DNA of 64,000 nucleotides from Corythucha ciliata (Eukaryota; Arthropoda; Insecta; Hemiptera; Tingidae): contig CM075939.1 in NCBI GenBank assembly GCA_038030265.1, forward strand, positions 23,045,253-23,109,252, written 5' to 3'. How positions within the stretch are numbered: the stretch's first letter is position 1; every line of letters starts with the position of its first letter. Below the pieces are notes generated by a model that was not told the DNA's origin, ran no database searches, and saw only the letters and a list, made by a program, of their open reading frames with translations. Made by a program: the position numbers and the translations under genes. Below, in pieces: positions 61,823 through 64,000 of the stretch.

Positions 61823-61834
61823 CCAATTCACCGT

Positions 61835-62009
61835 AATATGGGTCATTCTACAAAAATACCTAAATTTCAGTCCCGGCATTGCTGCAACTTTTCTGTTGCG
61901 TTTTTTCATATTTTTTTTTTATTGTTCGGTACTTGGTTATGCCTGACATAAACTCATTCGAACATATTCTTCATAACTAACTTCCATCGGCGTGCAATTT
62001 GAATTTAAA
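61835..62009. other. Non-coding
   Basis: Short unique sequence between the SINE and the next repeat; nothing recognised. Confidence 0.3.
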
Positions 62010-62625
62010 TAGTCGAAAATTGTCTCCTTCACATGTCCCCAGCCACGAGTAGGATACTTTACTGGCCTGAAATGGTACTACATTGGTTGTGGGGAAAAAA
62101 CGTGTCGGGGAATTGTTCTCCAGAAGGACCTGTAGTTTTTGATACAAAATGAATGAACTCAAAAGCTATTGTGTATCCAGCGTAAATGCGGAAAAACCAC
62201 CTGTCCCGAGGGTAAAACCTATCTCCCTCACATTTTTTTCTGTTGAGTATCGCTACTCGTCTCCAGATTTTTTAAAAACCCGGTCGACTCTATCATAGGG
62301 GGGCTCATATGTTCCACAATTTCCGCTCCTGTATTGTGCCGGGGAAAATTGTGACGTCCGACTTGTCACGGTTTTTCACAAAAAAGTTGGCATTGACATT
62401 TTTAAATCTATCTCCCTCGCAGCCTTTAAAAAAGCGAGTGGTAGGTATTCTTGAAATTAAAACGAGTCTAAATTTCAAGCTGTACTGGTAAACACAAAGT
62501 ATGACCACTTGGCGTTGAATTTTGAAATGTCTGGGCCAAAAAAAGCTGATTTCATCAACAATCTATGTCCCTCATACCTATCTCCCTCATTTATCATAAT
62601 ATGAGGGAGATAGAGTTTGGGTGGA
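62010..62625 (+). repeat. Degenerate tandem repeat, about 185-bp spacing
   Basis: The word CTATCTCCCTCA or a variant recurs near 62022, 62218, 62406 and 62560-62590, each followed by a similar ACGAGTAGG/GCGAGTGGTAGG phrase. At 62575-62612 it meets its own reverse complement. Divergence is high. Confidence 0.4.
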
Positions 62626-63199
62626 CCGCTTCTTAGAAGCGCTCCATTTAACCATCTTTTTCGGCAAATCATGACCTGCCAAGAACTCCCCGCGATCTTA
62701 TCAAGAAGCAGAAGGCATATTTGTAATTGTAGTGCGGTTTAGTCAAGAGGTTTAGACAAGAAAAGGAAAAAGAAAGAATATGAGAGGCTATGGCGTTTAA
62801 TAAGAGTGAACAATATCCTATGTCCTAGCTGCAGAACAACAAAAGAAAGAACAGCTAAAACATCTATCTGGGACATCCCCGGAAAAAATGATATTTCCGT
62901 CTTTCTCATACTCCTTCCGTAATGGAAATCGCGAGTTCGCCATAAAGACGGTGTACGATTGCATATTTTCTATACCCACTCGGAAGCTTCATGTAAAGCA
63001 AAATGAACCAGATTTTTTTTTTAATTCACGATTTTGAATTCGACGAAATTGGAGGTCTGAATTTAGGAATTTTCGTAGAATGACCCTAATACTTTTCTTC
63101 CAAATCGGGCATTCAAGCAAGTTCCCCATTCTGTAACTATTCCCCTGTATTTTACCTGAGGATTTCGGTAAAATTGAAAAGTTGTTAATCAATTTTAGT
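62626..63199. other. Non-coding
   Basis: No gene, RNA or array that I can support. Confidence 0.35.
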
Positions 63200-63870
63200 T
63201 GAAAATTAGCCCTTTTTCTCACAATTTTAGCTGCATATTATTAGTTTTTTTACTTTAAGCGTTGAATGAGCGTCATATTATCTTCTTGGAAAAAGCGCTC
63301 GTTCGCGCAAAAAATTCGTAAAAACAACACATTTTGAGGCTAAAAATTGAGGAATAACCCCAGCTCACGGCTAAAATTGAGAAATAGCGCTTGTCCGCGG
63401 ATAAAATAAAGAAATGACGCTCTTCCACGTGTAACATTGAGGGGAAACACTCATTTGCGGTTAAAATTAAGAAAATGTGCCAGAACGTGTGGTTTATCAA
63501 TCCAACTTCCCGTGGTCAAAATTGTGAAAAAATGCCAATTGGCAGTTTTCAGGGCAAATTTCGGGTACCAATTGAGAAAAATAAGCGCATACATTTTTGA
63601 AAAAGTGCTAATTCACCGCTACAATTGAGGAAAAGTGCTTGTTTGCGGCTGAAATTATCAGAACGCACAAATTCGCAGTTTGACGATGCCAAGTCCAGGG
63701 CGATTTTCACGGTTTATTGAGACATTTTCAAGGCTGAATTTAAGAGAAATGGGCTGGTTTAAGGTAGGTACTCATTTGAAGCTAAAATTAAGGAAATAGT
63801 GGAATTAAGGAATAGTACTCAATAAAATTGCAAAATAGTGCTCATTAACGGGTAACATGAAGAAAAAATT
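63200..63870 (+). repeat. Type-C 30-bp repeat array
   Basis: About twenty units with period 30: GCGGCTAAAATTGAGAAA followed by about 12 variable bases ending in GCGCT or similar. Best run 63350-63480. Confidence 0.75.
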
Positions 63871-64000
63871 CTTAACGCCCTCCCCCCTCGCCCCTCCTAG
63901 CACAACCTTCGATCCGGCCCGAATGGAAGACCTGTGGAAGGTGGGATGAGGGAAACTGAAGTTAAGAAAAATAAAATAGATTTTTTGTAATTATGTATTT

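Noticed and set aside
7590..63870. CRISPR-like array because of 30-bp period
   Set aside because: Units are contiguous and all degenerate, without identical repeats separated by unique spacers, and the genome is eukaryotic.

Overview
This is a eukaryotic nuclear window, most likely from an insect or close pancrustacean relative. The evidence is a spliced gene for a beta-1,3-glucan recognition protein with the insect-type CBM39 plus inactive GH16 layout, a four-helix claudin-superfamily gene, arthropod-style LINE, Ty3/gypsy, hAT-like and Harbinger-like elements, and long intronic and intergenic DNA crowded with small transposons. I cannot name the species.

Layout. A claudin/PMP22-superfamily gene on the + strand spans most of the window: a proposed first coding exon at 1886-1915, then exons at 35858-36047, 37439-37588, 46157-46219 and 46295-46440. 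These join in phase to give 192 residues. The proposed first intron is about 34 kb. It contains, on the opposite strand, a complete six-exon GNBP/beta-GRP gene (21250-19275, 482 residues), a nearly full-length but broken LINE with a PHD-finger ORF1 (about 27130-23028), a short 5'-truncated LINE tail with target-site duplications (32058-32482) and many small repeats. Intron 2 is almost entirely one 1.3-kb inverted-repeat element. Intron 3 carries a TTAA-flanked palindromic MITE, a 1.8-kb foldback element and a hAT-like element. Downstream of the gene are tandem repeats (49.7-51.1 kb), a decayed Ty3/gypsy pol region split by a Harbinger-like MITE (51.1-53.6 kb), then repeat arrays and a tRNA-derived SINE with perfect target-site duplications (61532-61822).

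Most unusual. Much of the non-coding DNA is built from degenerate tandem repeats with a period of about 30 bp. I see at least four sequence types (called A-D here) at 7.6-9.9, 16.0-16.2, 27.2-28.6, 34.0-34.2, 41.3-41.7, 43.6-44.2, 54.5-58.1, 58.5-59.0, 60.6 and 63.2-63.9 kb. They differ in most of the unit but share a hinge like AATTTCGCG, so they look like diverged dialects of one repeat superfamily. A second candidate novelty is the element in intron 2, which carries about a dozen copies of a TCTGACGCGCTCGAG-like word in both orientations.

The two host genes have no visible functional link. One is a membrane junction-type protein and the other a secreted immune recognition protein; the second simply appears to lie inside the first gene's intron. 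All exon joins are read from splice signals and frame; none is backed by transcript data.
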